Below the pieces are notes generated by a model that saw nothing but the letters and a program-made list of their open reading frames with translations, was not told the origin of the DNA and made no database searches. Positions 9,651 through 21,949 of a stretch of 64,000 nt of DNA are shown here, piece after piece. Location: NCBI GenBank assembly GCA_002110485.1, contig MOWL01000075.1, positions 62,001-126,000 of the forward strand. Reading direction: 5' to 3'. The DNA comes from Emergomyces orientalis. Taxonomy: Eukaryota > Ascomycota > Eurotiomycetes > Onygenales > Ajellomycetaceae. Within the stretch, counting starts at the first letter, position 1. Every line of letters starts with the position of its first letter. The translations under genes were made by a program, and so were the position numbers.

Positions 9651-12184
9651 ATCATCTCGTGCCCGCTCAATGGCCCAAATTTCATGCTCAAATATTGGTC
9701 GCCTCTTTCGCTCTTTTTTATTTTCATTTAATTTCCCTGTTTCTATGACTAGCTAACAACCCTTTCGGAATATCACCATTGCAAGAGAATAACCTTTTTT
9801 TGCCTCCTATAATGGCGAGAGCCACCCGCGACATACTGCGAGAGAATAACCAGAACTGACAACGAGAATGAGACGGTGTTTGAAACGGCTGGGGGGGTAA
9901 TATCAATACAGGAAGGACGGATTTGGGCGTCTTTCTTCCATGTTTTTATGTATTTGTATGTATGGGCCTAGTCCCGATGAGGAAACTAGATGCCAATTTT
10001 TGTAATTAATTATTATTGCAGATTTGAGGGCGTTTTCACAGCTGTGTGGGTGTTGGAGGTCGTACACAAGCCCTATACCACGTGACCCACACACACATCC
10101 ATGGACATATTAGCTGCCGCTAGCCACTAGATAGATCATAACAACCAACCACATTCAACCTCTCTCACAAGTTAAGTGGTAGTTACACCAACATTTTTTG
10201 CTCTGGTTATTGATATTTTCTTTTCAGCAATGGAGCAAGGTTGCCCGTGCTGGCGTGATCTGGATTTTATTTAGTTAGCCCGCACTGAATCCGATGCACT
10301 TATTAGTTATTTAGAATTCCAATGTGAGCTCTTGGTAACTCATCGTCAACCTTGTTCAAGCCGCAGAAAGCTGCCCTGCGGGTTTAAGTGTTTTCACATC
10401 GAAGTTGAGAAGTTGTGCTTTTAGAATGTAGACACAGATAGGTACATTAGCAATGTGATTTACCCTGGGATTGCAAATCTACTTATCTGTGTCTACATTA
10501 CTCTTCAATTGCCCTGGAGATGCTGGGTTGGTGGAGCTTACGACGGCAGACTATCTCCTCTGTGGGAGCCGTGGGCTTCCTAGTACGGACTAGCGCCCCG
10601 CACACAGCATAGCCCCCAGTAGAGAGCTGCCAATACAACCACTCAGACGTCCAACATCCTCGTCTGGGGACGAGGCACAATTAGCGCGTTTTTTAGCGTG
10701 TACCTTAGTGTAGTAAATACGCAAAACTACTGGTCTATATGAGAGATCAGCCGTATTAGTGTGTTTTCAGGTAATTTATGTAATTTATTGGCCATAACCC
10801 TAATTAAGTTATAGTGACAATTGCCTCAAACATTGTTTTTCGGAGCTCGCTTTTTAGTGTGGCTTAGTCAGTCATTTTGATGCCCTTGAACCCTCAAGCC
10901 TTTTCTTGATATTTTCTGGTCTACCTCCACCAGCTCATGCCTGCAACTCATCTCATGAATTGTTGAGTCTTAACCACAGGCGCCAATAAAACTGGATATC
11001 TAGCCTCTGAGCGAAAATGTTACATGTGTTAGGTTGTCACGTTGAGGCTTCCCAGGTTCTGCTGTGCTGTTGACTCACAACCCCGATTTTTTTCGCCCAA
11101 TAACCCCTTCACATCTCGCCGATGCGACAGTGGCACTGGGCTAGAATGGAAGAGCGACATGATCACCGCATTTAATTTTGTGGTTTACAATAATATGTTG
11201 AGAGAGTACTACAAGAATGTAAGCGCTCGATGGCCAGTTGTGTTGGATTTTTCAACTTTTCTTTCCATAAATCATCTGCCAACATCAAATGCTTTCGCGC
11301 CCTCGTGGAATTTTGGTCATTTGGTGACTAAATACGTGAATATTCATGTTCTTATGTCTGTACAAGGCACCGAAAATCTTCAAAAGTCGCCTTTGCATAG
11401 TGGGTACTGCATGAAATTTTTCACTACTGTCACTCCCGTCTTCAAGTTTACTTTGACAGTGAAAAACCGCCAACCTGATACTGGCTTCCAAAAGAAGAAA
11501 ACATGTTCAGCTCTGAATCTCAATGACTGGGGAAGATATTTCAAAAGCATATTCAATGCCGCGCTACTTGTAGTCCTGTTTTCCCTATTGGTTTAAGCAA
11601 ATCTCACATCATTTTAAAGCCGACGTTGGTCTAGTAGAGATTAGTGGGGGGCTTCCGATCCCCAAAGCCAGCCGTTCATGTCATCTCCTTCTTCCATCTT
11701 CTACTCACTCTGCAGCTCCATGAGTTCGAAAATTTGATATATTCTCATCTATCATTCCCTTGGAGATATATTGCTCATGCCTCGTTATCCAGAGAGGAGC
11801 CAACCCTACCCTGATTTGATCATCTCACCTTTTCTCTCCCCGGACTTATCCAATTTGAATTCCTTATCGCCAAACTGTTCTGTTTCCTGACCACATCTAA
11901 TAACCCCATTTGTGCTTCAAATATGCAGTATTGGGCTATACCGCCCCCTCCCACACGTTGAGCTCTTGATATGGCAGAAGTTTAGCCCGTCTTTACTATC
12001 ATTGAGTGCTTTGGAAACCTATTGAACCGAGTTAGTCATTAAGAGATTAATGGGAATTTCGGTGTGATTTGTTAGACTTATATCTTGAATTGCACTGGTT
12101 TTGAATTTTCACCAGCTCTGCTTTATACAAGACTTCAAATGAACAGGCTACCAAGTACTCGAACCTAGCATATCGAACTATAAA
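9651..12184. other. Intergenic, no convincing gene
   Basis: About 2.5 kb. It holds the foldback repeat at 10425-10499 and an open frame of 184 codons at 11042-11596 with a hydrophobic end but no family I recognise. I do not call that frame a gene. The rest shows nothing. Confidence 0.4.
10425..10499. repeat. 75-bp foldback inverted repeat
   Basis: Arms 10425-10444 and 10480-10499 are complementary over 20 bp with one mismatch (AATGTAGACACAGATA pairs perfectly with TATCTGTGTCTACATT), around a 35-base centre. It could be a small MITE or a hairpin RNA source. No other copy is seen in this window. Confidence 0.6.
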
Positions 12185-13737
12185 ATGCTTACCAATTCCT
12201 CGTACTGGGTAAGTTTGCCATATCAATGTATGGATTTTATGTGCAGTCCACCGTACTGACTATTTATGTGTACAGGGTGCGATATGGACTTTATGGGGCA
12301 TCGGAGTCGTCACCACGATTGGACGGGCCATTTTAAGGTTCCAAGTCCAAAAGACCTATGTTGCAGAAGACTATCTTGCCTTCATTTGCCTCATATTTCT
12401 TACTGCCGTGACGAGTTTGGGTACTGTGCTAGAGCCCACATTCAGAGAATTACTGGATTACGTGCTTGCAATTAGGATAGATCCAACCACTCCGCCGCCG
12501 CACGACCCTAATCAAATGATGGCTGAAGTCAGTGGCGCGCTGAAACTTTTGTTTTGGTAGTTTGATCTCCTGTTCCTTGTCAAGGAAACTGATGTTGACT
12601 ATTTTATATAGCCAGATGCTACTTTTTTGGACGACATTATGGGCGGGTAGGTATATCTCTGTCGAATCTGATAGTAACCGATGCGACTTCTGACTAATAA
12701 TCTTTCTCGGTCCAGCAAAATTTTCAATTCTTATATTTTTTGGACGTATAGTCATCGGGTTACCCAGATATATAAAAATTTTCTGGGTTGTATTCGCGCT
12801 GGTTCTGGCTGCATATGTGGGGTGCCTCCTCACAAATTTTTTGTCGTGCAGCCCTTTACCACATAACGGGAGCACAGGTTAGTCCACCATATACTTCTCC
12901 AGCCCATAATACAAACGCTAAAACTCATTTTATTTATTTATTTTACCGCAGGGGTCAATGACTGTCTTATAGATGTCGAAAGAGTAGATATCAATCTCAA
13001 GGTCGCTGTTGGTGTTGACGTTGGTTCTGATTTACTTAGTATTGTCGTCCCCCTCACATTATCCCTTACTTGAATCACTCATACCTTTCGCCTTAGACTG
13101 AAATCATAAACTAACCGGCCCTTTTAAAATTAAAATTAACATAGTCATGCTCCTCCCCCTTTTCCTCCTCATGAAAGCCCGGATATCCATAAAACAAAAA
13201 TGCGGCCTCGCCTGCATGTTTTCCATGGGCATAATAATCATCACCTTCGCCTTTGTCCGTCTCCACGAAATCAAAAAGGTGACAAACCTAAATGAAAAAG
13301 ATATTTCTGTGCTTATACAGGGACCAATACGCCTCTCCTTGTGGTCCCAGATCGAAGCTGCTATCGCCCTTCTTGTCACTAACATCCCTGCGTTCCGCTC
13401 GCTAATAGCGCCGCCAGGGGGTATCCCCATCCGCCCCGCGAAACAGTACGGCGGCAGGTCCTCATTTCCACAGACAAGTAATGGGACTAGACCGAGTGGG
13501 GGATTGGACATTTCAGGCCAGAAAAGGGTTCCGAAGCCGCGCCTCTCTCGCTCTTCATTTGAGATGCATAGTCTGCATTCGGAGTCTTCATCGTATGGGA
13601 ATCACGTAGGGTTAGGGGGAGAACAGGCACCTAGACGGCCGACGCTGGTGATTGTGAGGACAATGGAAGTTAATGTTGATTCTCACGCGAGGGGTGATGA
13701 GAAATATATATCCCACCCATTTGTACCGCCTCCGTGA
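12185..13737 (+). CDS. SAT4/rhodopsin-domain integral membrane protein
   Basis: Six exons fit without a stop: 12185-12208, 12276-12556, 12612-12646, 12716-12877, 12952-13038 and 13145-13737, giving 393 aa. All introns are GT..AG and of ordinary size. The product has the seven-segment pattern of the fungal SAT4-type family: GAIWTLWGIGVVTTIGRAIL, EDYLAFICLIFL, LLFWTTLWAAKFSILIFF, WVVFALVLAAYVGCLL before a Cys-containing loop, VAVGVDVGSDLLIMLLPLF, GLACMFSMGIIIITFAFVRL, and LWSQIEAAIALLVTNIPAFR. The last 80 residues are a polar cytoplasmic tail. It acts in a membrane; its biochemical function is unknown for most family members. The gene is intact even though transposons flank it. Confidence 0.85.
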
Positions 13738-14190
13738 GGCCGTTGTTGGGGTTTATCGAGCGCATTTTCATAAATCGTGATTGCGGTAATGGAATAATGG
13801 AAGCAGGGGACTACGGGGTGCCGGATACGTGGGTTGGTAGGTTTTTGTATTGGGTCCCAGATATGTACTGTACCTAGGCACATGTACGGGTACAATCTAC
13901 ACATAGGTTGCAAACAGGCTATATTGGTCTTTAATGATCGCGTTGCAATACATCCGCTCATAGAGTACAGATCCATATTTTAGAAATACCGATTAACCTT
14001 TTTTACACACAAAAATTGCTTCTCATTCTTCTCGTACGATTTATGTGATCGGGACAGAAGTGGGTTTAACTTTTCGGCCAAACATCCGAATAGTGTTCAC
14101 CTCATAGCCCATTGAGGAGTGATCACAGCCACTGATTTGCGGGAATCTAATCCCCAGCAAGCAGCCCCAATTTAAGTCTCTATAATTCAA
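13738..14190. other. Intergenic, nothing recognised
   Basis: About 450 bp between the SAT4-type gene and the copia remains, with no gene or repeat structure seen. Confidence 0.5.
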
Positions 14191-16930
14191 GTTGATCCCG
14201 TTTGCCGTGGCCCGACGGGTTGCGCATGAAGGTTTGGTCTTGACTAACTATCAAACCAGAGAAGAGATAGTAGTAGAGACAATGATACAGAACTTGAATG
14301 AAGATTTTGTTACAGAGACTAGCTTCTATATAACTAAAAATTGCGCCTATCTCTACTGGACAGGAATTTCAGAGAATGAGAAGGCACAGACAGTCAAGAA
14401 GTTACTAATGAAGCAATACTCACTCTCAAGGCAGTTAGTGATATGAATATTTCAATGAATGGTCAAGTTCTTTGACTTACAGCGGTCCGTTGGACGCCAG
14501 ATGCCAGTTGCAGTCTTACTAGCTTTGAACAACTGATTGCTGATGGCTTCAATATCAAGATAACACGGATAAACGCAATGAAATAGTGAGTTTTGAGATA
14601 GTTAATCCAGAAGGTGAGATTTTCTACACCCTGCTATCTGAGATGAATGTCTTCAAATTCTCTATTCATGGAATCAAAGAGACAGCACTGGCATCCGCAG
14701 GTAAATGCCTAGTGCCTATCTACAAGAATACTATTTTGCAATGGCATGTCAGATTGAGTCATCTCAATGTCAATGACATTCTACATCTCGCAAAGGACTC
14801 TCAAATGGAAATTCAGATCAGAAGGGGCACGGAGCTCTCATTCTGTGAAATCTGTAAGCTGGCTAAGGCTCACAAGAGAATATCATGAGTTTCAATACTC
14901 AGAGCAGAAGTTCGCGGCCAAAGGCTGCATTTTGATCTTGCAGGTGGTAGTGAGGTGTTTGATGATATTGATAACTTCTCACCTTCTATCCAGGGCCTCA
15001 AATATCTACTTCTTGTTATTGATGATGCTATCTGTCACAAGGTCTCCTAATTTCTTAAAAAATAGAAGCAAATTACTGGATTTTATTAACTTTCACCTAC
15101 AGCAACTGTCCAGCATGGAAATCAAGGTTGCTAAGACTCGCTCTGATGCCAGATGGTACGCAGGAGATTCACAACCAGAAATACAGACTGTATTCACCAA
15201 ATTCAGTGTTATATTGAAGTCAACTGAGCTGTACACTTCTTACCAAGATGGTGTCTTTGAACATCCATGGCATCCAGAATGACATAATGAAAGCAAGAAC
15301 TTAAATGATACAGACAGAATTACCTGCGAAATTATGGGCAGAGCACGTCTGGACTGCAACACTAATGTCAAATATTACATCTACTAGCACGCAGTTATTC
15401 TCTGAGATTGTGCTCAAGAATAGAATATCATTCATGAGTCGTGACTCTTTTTGAAGCCTGGGAGAGTAAATCTTATCCCCATCCGCAAGCCCTGCGGGTG
15501 ATTGAATCACTCTGTTATATTCTCAAGAAGAGTTCTCATAAGAATAAAAGCAAGCTCGCGGCCTGTAGCAATAAGATGATTTTATTGGAAAAATACACAG
15601 GCAATGCTTATCACATTTGAAACCTCAATAGAAGAGGTAGTCATATCAAACAGCATTGAATTCGAGAATATGATGTTGGCATGTTTGATAGAACCCGCTC
15701 AAGTTGACCGAAATTCAAGTCAAATCTTCTCTTTTTCAGACACAGAGCAGCTCAAGTTGACTACTTCTGTTCAAATCTCGAATCAAGATACTCAGGCACT
15801 AGATGCCAACCTTCAATTGAATATTCCCGGGTTGAACCTCTCTTAAAAAGTTCAATCTTTTCTTTTTCACAAGCTGTTGCGGGCTATAAGAGAGGCTCCT
15901 CATCATCTATTTCACCATCAAAGAAACGTGGGCGCCCACTGAGTAGCAAGAATAGGCTCAAGGAAACTGCTAAGTCGAATCAAGATAACTCTCAAGAATT
16001 GATAGCTAATCTCTGCATGTTCATCACTGCAGCTGTTCTCTTCAATGTCAAATTTCATTTGTATAAGAACTTCAAAGTCTTTATCTTCACCAAAAAGAAG
16101 GCCAAAGATTCACTGTCTGTTGATAGCATCTCTGCCCCTCAATTCTACTATCAAATCATTAACAGCTTACAGAAAAACAAATGAATACAGACAATGAAAA
16201 AGAAAATTAAAAGTATTCACACTCACAATATCTTTGAGATTATTAAATATCTCACACTCAAAATGTCAGTTCTAGAAGATCATTGAGTGTACAGACTAAA
16301 AACAGATGAGAATGAAAAGATTATGAGTTTCAAGACTCACCAGGTGGTTCAGGGCTTCTGACAATGAAAAGATATTAATTATGAAGAAATCTATGCCCTG
16401 TCATTGTTGCAGATACTATTCATACACTACTCATAGTAGCCGCTATTAAGAAGTGGCAGATCTGTTAAATTGACTTTATTACAGTGTTCTTAAACTCTGT
16501 CATGCTGGAATCCCAAAGAATCTACATAATTCAATCAAAAGGCTTTGAGAATGGTACAGATAATATCTGTTTGCTCATTCAATCTCTTAACAGTCTCAAA
16601 GCAGGCTCTGTGGCTCTGGTTTGATATCTTGACAGATCTACTTACCTGTCTGAGGTTCCAAAAGAGTGAGTGAGATGAAGGCCTCTGATTTCATCGCAAG
16701 AAAGGGACATATCTATCAATATATGTAGATGATGTCAAACTGATTGGTCCCAACGAGGAATTCCTTCAAGAATTCGCCCAAATGATAAGGTAAGAGTACA
16801 ACATCAAGGCAGGTGATATCGACGACCGTAAATCAACATCAGGCATGGTGGTAATGCTCGCAAGAGGTAGCTGTACAAGCTCATGCATTGCAGGCACAAG
16901 CATGAAAGGGGGAAACAACAACGGGTAAAA
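14191..16930 (+). mobile_element. Decayed Ty1/copia pol region
   Basis: The order of copia pol is still visible on the plus strand. A gag end and protease-like region (AVRWTPDASC, 14190-14580) come first. The GAG-pre-integrase zinc module follows (WHVRLSHLNVNDILHLA .. FCEICKLAKAHK, 14740-14880). Integrase core pieces run to 15290 (FEHPWHPE), then a basic linker with KRGRP near 15925. The reverse transcriptase has SIYVDDVKLIG, with YVDD at 16722-16733. Many stops and frame changes are present. No LTR was found at either end. It may or may not belong to the same family as the 5.9-6.5 kb stub. Confidence 0.8.
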
Positions 16931-17860
16931 AATTTTTGTCAAATATCAATTCCGCCAACCCCACGTTTAAACCCAGGCTAGGAAAGTGAGTAGTCCATGC
17001 GCGTTGGACCATCATACATCCCCCACAAAAATGGAAAAGATATTTCGAGAGCTTGAAGCTGCAGGGTTGTGGCGGGATTTCATTCTGCTATAGGCCGGGA
17101 CGGTCCATGTTTCATTTTTACCATAGAGAAAGGTTAAAGAACGAATGCACAGGTTTTGCCTGCTAGGATGTGGCGAAGATGGTGGTGTTGAAATGTTGCA
17201 TTTTAGGCCGCCGTATATGCATAGTTCGACGATCAACGTAAAGTGTAAATGATGCACGTCCACATCATGCAGCACAAAACCGTATCCTTGAAGGAACGAA
17301 TTCGGATCTTGGATCCCGCACAAGCATGATAGAGGTACAAAATAACCCGCTTTCAGAATGACCCCGCAAACGAACCACGAATATTCCCCGTAAACGAAGA
17401 AAGAGGAGGCTTGAATTAAACACCTCTGCGTCTGTCCGTGCGAAATACAAGGATACGCAAGGAATAAGTCATCCAAACCGCGGATGCCGAAGTTGAGTAT
17501 AGCGTCATTAACTATATCTGGATACGCGCCACATGCCAGGAATTTGAAGAGCATGTGCATCCCGCAACTTTGAGCAGCGGTCGCACGAGGGCTCGATTAT
17601 GAAATTTGATCCCGGATTGCTAAATAGGTCTTGCATGAGACTACAGGCATGGGTAGGACGGTTCAAGTGATGCGACGGATAAGTTTATTGCCTCGCCAAG
17701 ATGAACATGTAACTGGCTAGGGATTCCCTAACCTGTTTATCCTTGTCCAGCTGTTGCCTTTAACACGGGATGACTCTACGTTGGGTTGCGATATTAACCT
17801 TGACTAATTGCAGCCATGATGGTGCAAGAATGCAATCGGGAATCGAAGTTGCATCTGTGC
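16931..17860. other. Intergenic with one doubtful open frame
   Basis: A minus-strand open frame of 182 codons (17560-17012) lies here. Its composition is odd for a protein (many Cys, Phe and Leu) and no motif is visible, so I leave it uncalled. Nothing else is seen. Confidence 0.35.
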
Positions 17861-18746
17861 TCAGTCCTCTTCGAATTCCTGGGGGGCTTGCGTGGAGATC
17901 CATTCTTCCATCAATGCCTGGCCAGCTGGTGCCACATCAGGTTTCGGCCTAGCTCTATCGTCTTTCCGGGTGATGAGGAGACATAATATCCTTCCCCACA
18001 TTGTGGAGCCTTTATAGCTGGTGGTAAGGTTTAGTTTCTTATCGTCTTGGCCCGGTTCTGGAGTAGGTTCGACCCCGGTCTTTTTACGTTTCGTGGTATG
18101 GGTATCTTCGTCATCTTGATCGGCTTCTATATTGAAGCTCGTTTCCATACGGTTCTCCCTTCGTCGCCGACGGTGTGTTGATGATGGGATGCCTTCTTCA
18201 TCAGCTGCAAGGGGGGTGGCTGCGGGGATATCCTGCAAATTGGCCGGGGACTCCTCGTCACTCTCAGGTAAAATAGTTGGCATCGCCTCCACGGGATCAT
18301 CGGTGATGTGGATCGGGGCGTCATCATTCCCAGTTAATCTACTCGAGTTACTCTGAATCTTGGACGGTTGGTTGTTGATTGACTTCTGTTTTGCAACAAT
18401 TGAATGGCTGGTGCCTCCCTCACGGAGGAAAATAGAAACCTCAAAGTCATCTGCTCTAACCTGTTAATCACACAGCAGTTTCAAGGAGTGTCATTTGCAA
18501 AATTAACTAGACCATACCCTCAGAAAGGATGTCTTTGACGGGTTTAGACTTCTTCTTCGCGCGTGCTCGTTCGGTTTCCTCTCGCAACTTTGGGAGTACT
18601 AAAGGCCGTATGCTCTTGAAAACACGGGGTAGGGCTGGGTCGCGGGCGTCAAGCAGCCAACGTGAATCGGCAGGATTCTCAAGATATATCCTGCATTCAA
18701 GCACAGAGTATTTACTGATGCGCAGGTAGCGTCTGATTGGGGGCAT
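17861..18746 (-). CDS. Conserved fungal protein of unknown function
   Basis: Two exons, 18746-18518 and 18450-17861, give 272 aa. The 67-bp intron ends in CAG just before DDFEV. The N-terminus (MPPIRRYLRISKYSVLECRI) and the block RPLVLPKLREE followed by a Lys-rich stretch look like a conserved hypothetical family of Pezizomycotina that I remember only by appearance. The first 130 residues hold a compact domain ending in the DDFEV .. IFLRE strand. The rest is acidic and polar, with a basic patch (HRRRRREN) and TKRKK, which suggests a nuclear protein. It is transcribed away from the Sam37-like gene, with 750 bp between the starts. Function is not known to me. Confidence 0.7.
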
Positions 18747-19497
18747 GGTGGATAGATCGCCCTAGCAGAGAGAGTAGGAGTTTCAATTTGGGGTATCTCT
18801 CGTTATCATTCTGAAGCGGAAGAACGTATAACCAAGCGACACAGTTACGATATTTAGATTCTTCTATGCGCTATCTCAGTAGCATCTCATCGCTGCATGT
18901 CTGAATCGTCGTTGTTGTCGTTGTTGTGTTCCCTCGTCGTTCGTCGTCGCTGTTGCGGAGAGCTTGATGGAGCGGCATCTCTTGGCCTTTGCACGTGACT
19001 GTAGTAACTACTGGCTTTCCCCAATCTAAATGCACCCAAAATTTTATTCGGATTTCTGACCAAAGAAGCTCATCTCTCGTAACGATTGACCAGGCCTAGG
19101 TAACTCTGTGCCGTGGAAAAATTTGACCCTGGTACCATATAACTAAGACTATTTGTATCACCACCGATGGACCCGTGCTCTTACTCCATGGTTGCTGACC
19201 CATCAAGATAATAATCAGAACTCCGTTCTTCAGCTGCCAAGTTTCTCCGGCTCCACCCCAAGGACATACCTGAGTATATACTCGGATGGTGTGTGAATCA
19301 GAGCCAGAAGAACCTCATCAGTTGGCGGAACCGGAAATAGGCGCGCAGCTGCTACACAGCTTGTGCACAACGAACGCAACACAAGCTTCGTCGTAGAACA
19401 GGGCGGCAGGGCCTGTGGGACCTGAAGGGGCGGAGAAAAGGAAATATAACAAGGGAATTTGTGGAAGGACGAACGATATTTAAAATAAAAGTTAAAC
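18747..19497. promoter_or_regulatory. Divergent promoter region
   Basis: Shared upstream region of the conserved hypothetical gene (minus) and the Sam37-like gene (plus). It contains a GTT/GTC trinucleotide run at about 18908-18958 and a CACGTGAC word near 18992. No transcription start can be fixed by eye. Confidence 0.4.
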
Positions 19498-21149
19498 ATG
19501 GTATTCGAACTACATATTTGGGGTCCCGCATTCGGGCTGCCTTCGATTGATCCGCAATGTATTGCCATGGTTGCATATTTTGCATTGGCTGTCCCGGCTA
19601 AGAAAAGGGGTTCTGGCGAGGAACGGGAACAATGGGTGTTGGTGGCAGACAGTGACCCTGGGATGGTACCGACGAGTAAGTAATAGTTTCTCATTGCTTT
19701 TGTCGTGTTTTTGCAGCTGCTACGCTTTTCGTTCCTCCTGTTTGAGGCGGTATTGAGAAGGTTTTATTATTGTACTACTAGAAACTACACAGCCCAGAAT
19801 ATGAGTACTGATAAATGGTTTCCCTACAGATGAATTACCCGCATTATGGACTGGAACGAGGTGGATCAGTCGGTTCAGAAATATTGTGGCCTATCTAAGC
19901 CAATACTCCGATGGAGAATGGGACCTGGATCGCTGGATGGGTAATAAGGAAAGGGCAGATTGCATTGCGTGAGTGCTTCTTTCAAGACAAAATTTTTTTT
20001 TCGTTGCGCAGGACTATTCTACTACAGGACCTAACAGTCATGATGAGCAGCTTTTCTTCCTTTCTCGAATCTCAAGGCCAGCCCCTGATTGATCTTTCTC
20101 TATACATGTCGAGTGAGAATTACAACAATGCGACTTCACTAGCCTATGCATCGCTTCTCCAATGGCCCAACCAATGGATAATGCCACCACAAATTCGGAA
20201 AACCGCCAAGAAACGGACGGAGCACCTTGGTTTCACATCACTTGATCTCGATGTGATGGTAGAAGAGGAGAGACAACAGGCGCGGGATCCCAGTAATCTA
20301 GCAAGCAAGATTCCGAAAAGCCTCATCCGCAAGCCCCAGGCGACTGTGAGTGATTTTTTGAGTAAGTCTTCAACACGAAATCGGATACGACTCGACGCTA
20401 TGACCAGCGCATTTGTGACACCTTTGGAAGGACTTTTGGGACGGAAAGGGTATCTACTATCATCCGAAACTCCATCAAGCCTAGATTGTTTGGCATTGGG
20501 CTATCTCTCACTGGCCCTGGTTCCTAAACTTCCATACCCATGGTTGACAGATGCTGCCACGGGACAAACTCCGCGCCTAGCCGCCTATGCAGATCGATTA
20601 CGCTCACGGTGTTTCGGAGCAGTACCAGTGGAAGCCTCGATGGCTTTTACAGATAGTCCAACACTTACATCAAGCCTGCCCTGGCGAGCTCCGGAGCAGG
20701 TTAGTCTTGGAGCAGTGGGAAAGAGAGCGCTAGAAGGGATAGCAGATTCGATCCCGATTATGCGGCAGATCAGAGCCAACGCAAGGTTGCAGCGGGCGGG
20801 CGCGGAGGCGCAGGGGGGTTGGGAGGAGCGGGAGTTAGTGGCGAAGGTGGCCACGGTGAAGCAACGAGAGCTATATGCATCGATAGCGACTGTGTTGGCT
20901 GGTCTAGGGATGTTTGTGGGATATGTGTTGTACACGGGGTTAATTCATATCGAAGTGGTTGATGGAGTGGGAGCAGTGGGGCAAGACGATGAGGACGAGG
21001 ACGTCGAGGATGAGACTGAGGAGGAGGAACAGCAGGAGAAGGAGGATGTGGAAAGCAAGCACCAGGAACAGACTCAAGAGCAGTCCCCGAATGACTCCCA
21101 GAAGCCCACATCGCGACTTGGAGAGGTGGGAGTTATGTTGGGGATCTAG
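19498..21149 (+). CDS. Sam37/metaxin-like mitochondrial outer-membrane protein
   Basis: Three exons, 19498-19675, 19830-19968 and 20048-21149, give 472 aa. The N-terminus (MVFELHIWGPAFGLPSIDPQ) is the Tom37/Sam37 thioredoxin-like start, continued by ELPALWTG and a GST-C-like helical region with SQGQPLIDLSLYMSSENY, YLSLALVPKLPYPWL and LAAYADRLR. One transmembrane segment lies near residue 385-405 (IATVLAGLGMFVGYVLY). A very acidic tail (DEDEDVEDETEEEE) follows. In yeast, Sam37 is part of the SAM complex that inserts beta-barrel proteins into the outer membrane. The length fits fungal family members. Exon joins were chosen by frame and family similarity; the third exon could start a few codons differently. 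Confidence 0.8.
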
Positions 21150-21949
21150 GCTGAATTTAACCCCCTTTTTTCTCCTTCTCTTCTTTCCTAAATCCTCAAT
21201 CTGAGCTTATCCTTTTCGTGTGCGTATATGTATCATCAACATTTCAATTCTTTTGCTCATACTTTTGCTTCTCATTTGTTTTTCTCTCCTATTTTCTCTA
21301 TATCATTCTCTTGGGGTCACTGTTTTTCACATCCTCTTGGCACTTTGAAAATGTCCCAAAAAAAAAAGGACTGCACTCCACAGTTGGCAGGGCTGGCTGA
21401 CTCAGCACTCATATAGCCAATCAGCAGCCGTTAAATCTGCTAAGTCAGCTATCAGCCCTTTGCCCACAAGGTCCCCGTGACTTATCCCCCAAGGTCCCCG
21501 CGCTCCTTCCTGATGCAGAATCTGCGTACAGTACCGATACCACATTACCTCATTTTTACACACCTGTTGCAACCGTGGAACAGCCATGAACAGTGGTGTC
21601 ATGTATTGCCGTGACGCCATTACGCCATTTTGGTACATCATTCAGGCACCTTGCGCATATAGAATTCATCCAAATCCCAGTGCATCGAGCATGCATCACT
21701 GGCATTTGCCTTTGCCTTTGTGTCTGTGTCTTTCCTCTTCAATTATTTTTGTACTGACACATTTCATCCATTCTAGCCCTAATCCCCGTCCGATCATATT
21801 TCTTCAGCTTCGGATACCGGCTCCAATATCCCCTTCACTCATCACTTTCGCACTGGGATTCTATTCTATTTATTCAATTCTTGACGCTGTCTGTCAATCA
21901 TTCGCACACTGCACGTTCTCCGCACGTCCTTTATTGAAACTGATTCACC
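21150..21949 (+). promoter_or_regulatory. Upstream region of the zinc transporter gene
   Basis: An 800-bp interval with a T/C-rich leader before the ATG at 21950. It holds a CCAAT box at 21418 and the two CAAGGT boxes listed next. A 12-A run lies at 21358-21369. Confidence 0.5.
21467..21500 (+). promoter_or_regulatory. Two direct CAAGGT zinc-response-like boxes
   Basis: CAAGGTCCCCG occurs at 21467-21477 and again at 21490-21500, 23 bp apart and about 450 bp upstream of the ZIP start codon. CAAGGT is the hexamer I recall for the Aspergillus regulator ZafA, and AAGGT is the half site of yeast Zap1. Both activate zinc-uptake genes under zinc shortage. The link to this gene is inferred from position. 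Confidence 0.55.

Noticed and set aside
11042..11596. 184-codon open frame on the plus strand
   Set aside because: No recognisable domain or family, and it stands alone; not enough to call a gene.
17012..17560. 182-codon open frame on the minus strand
   Set aside because: No motif, odd composition rich in Cys, Phe and Leu, and no sign of conserved structure; probably chance.
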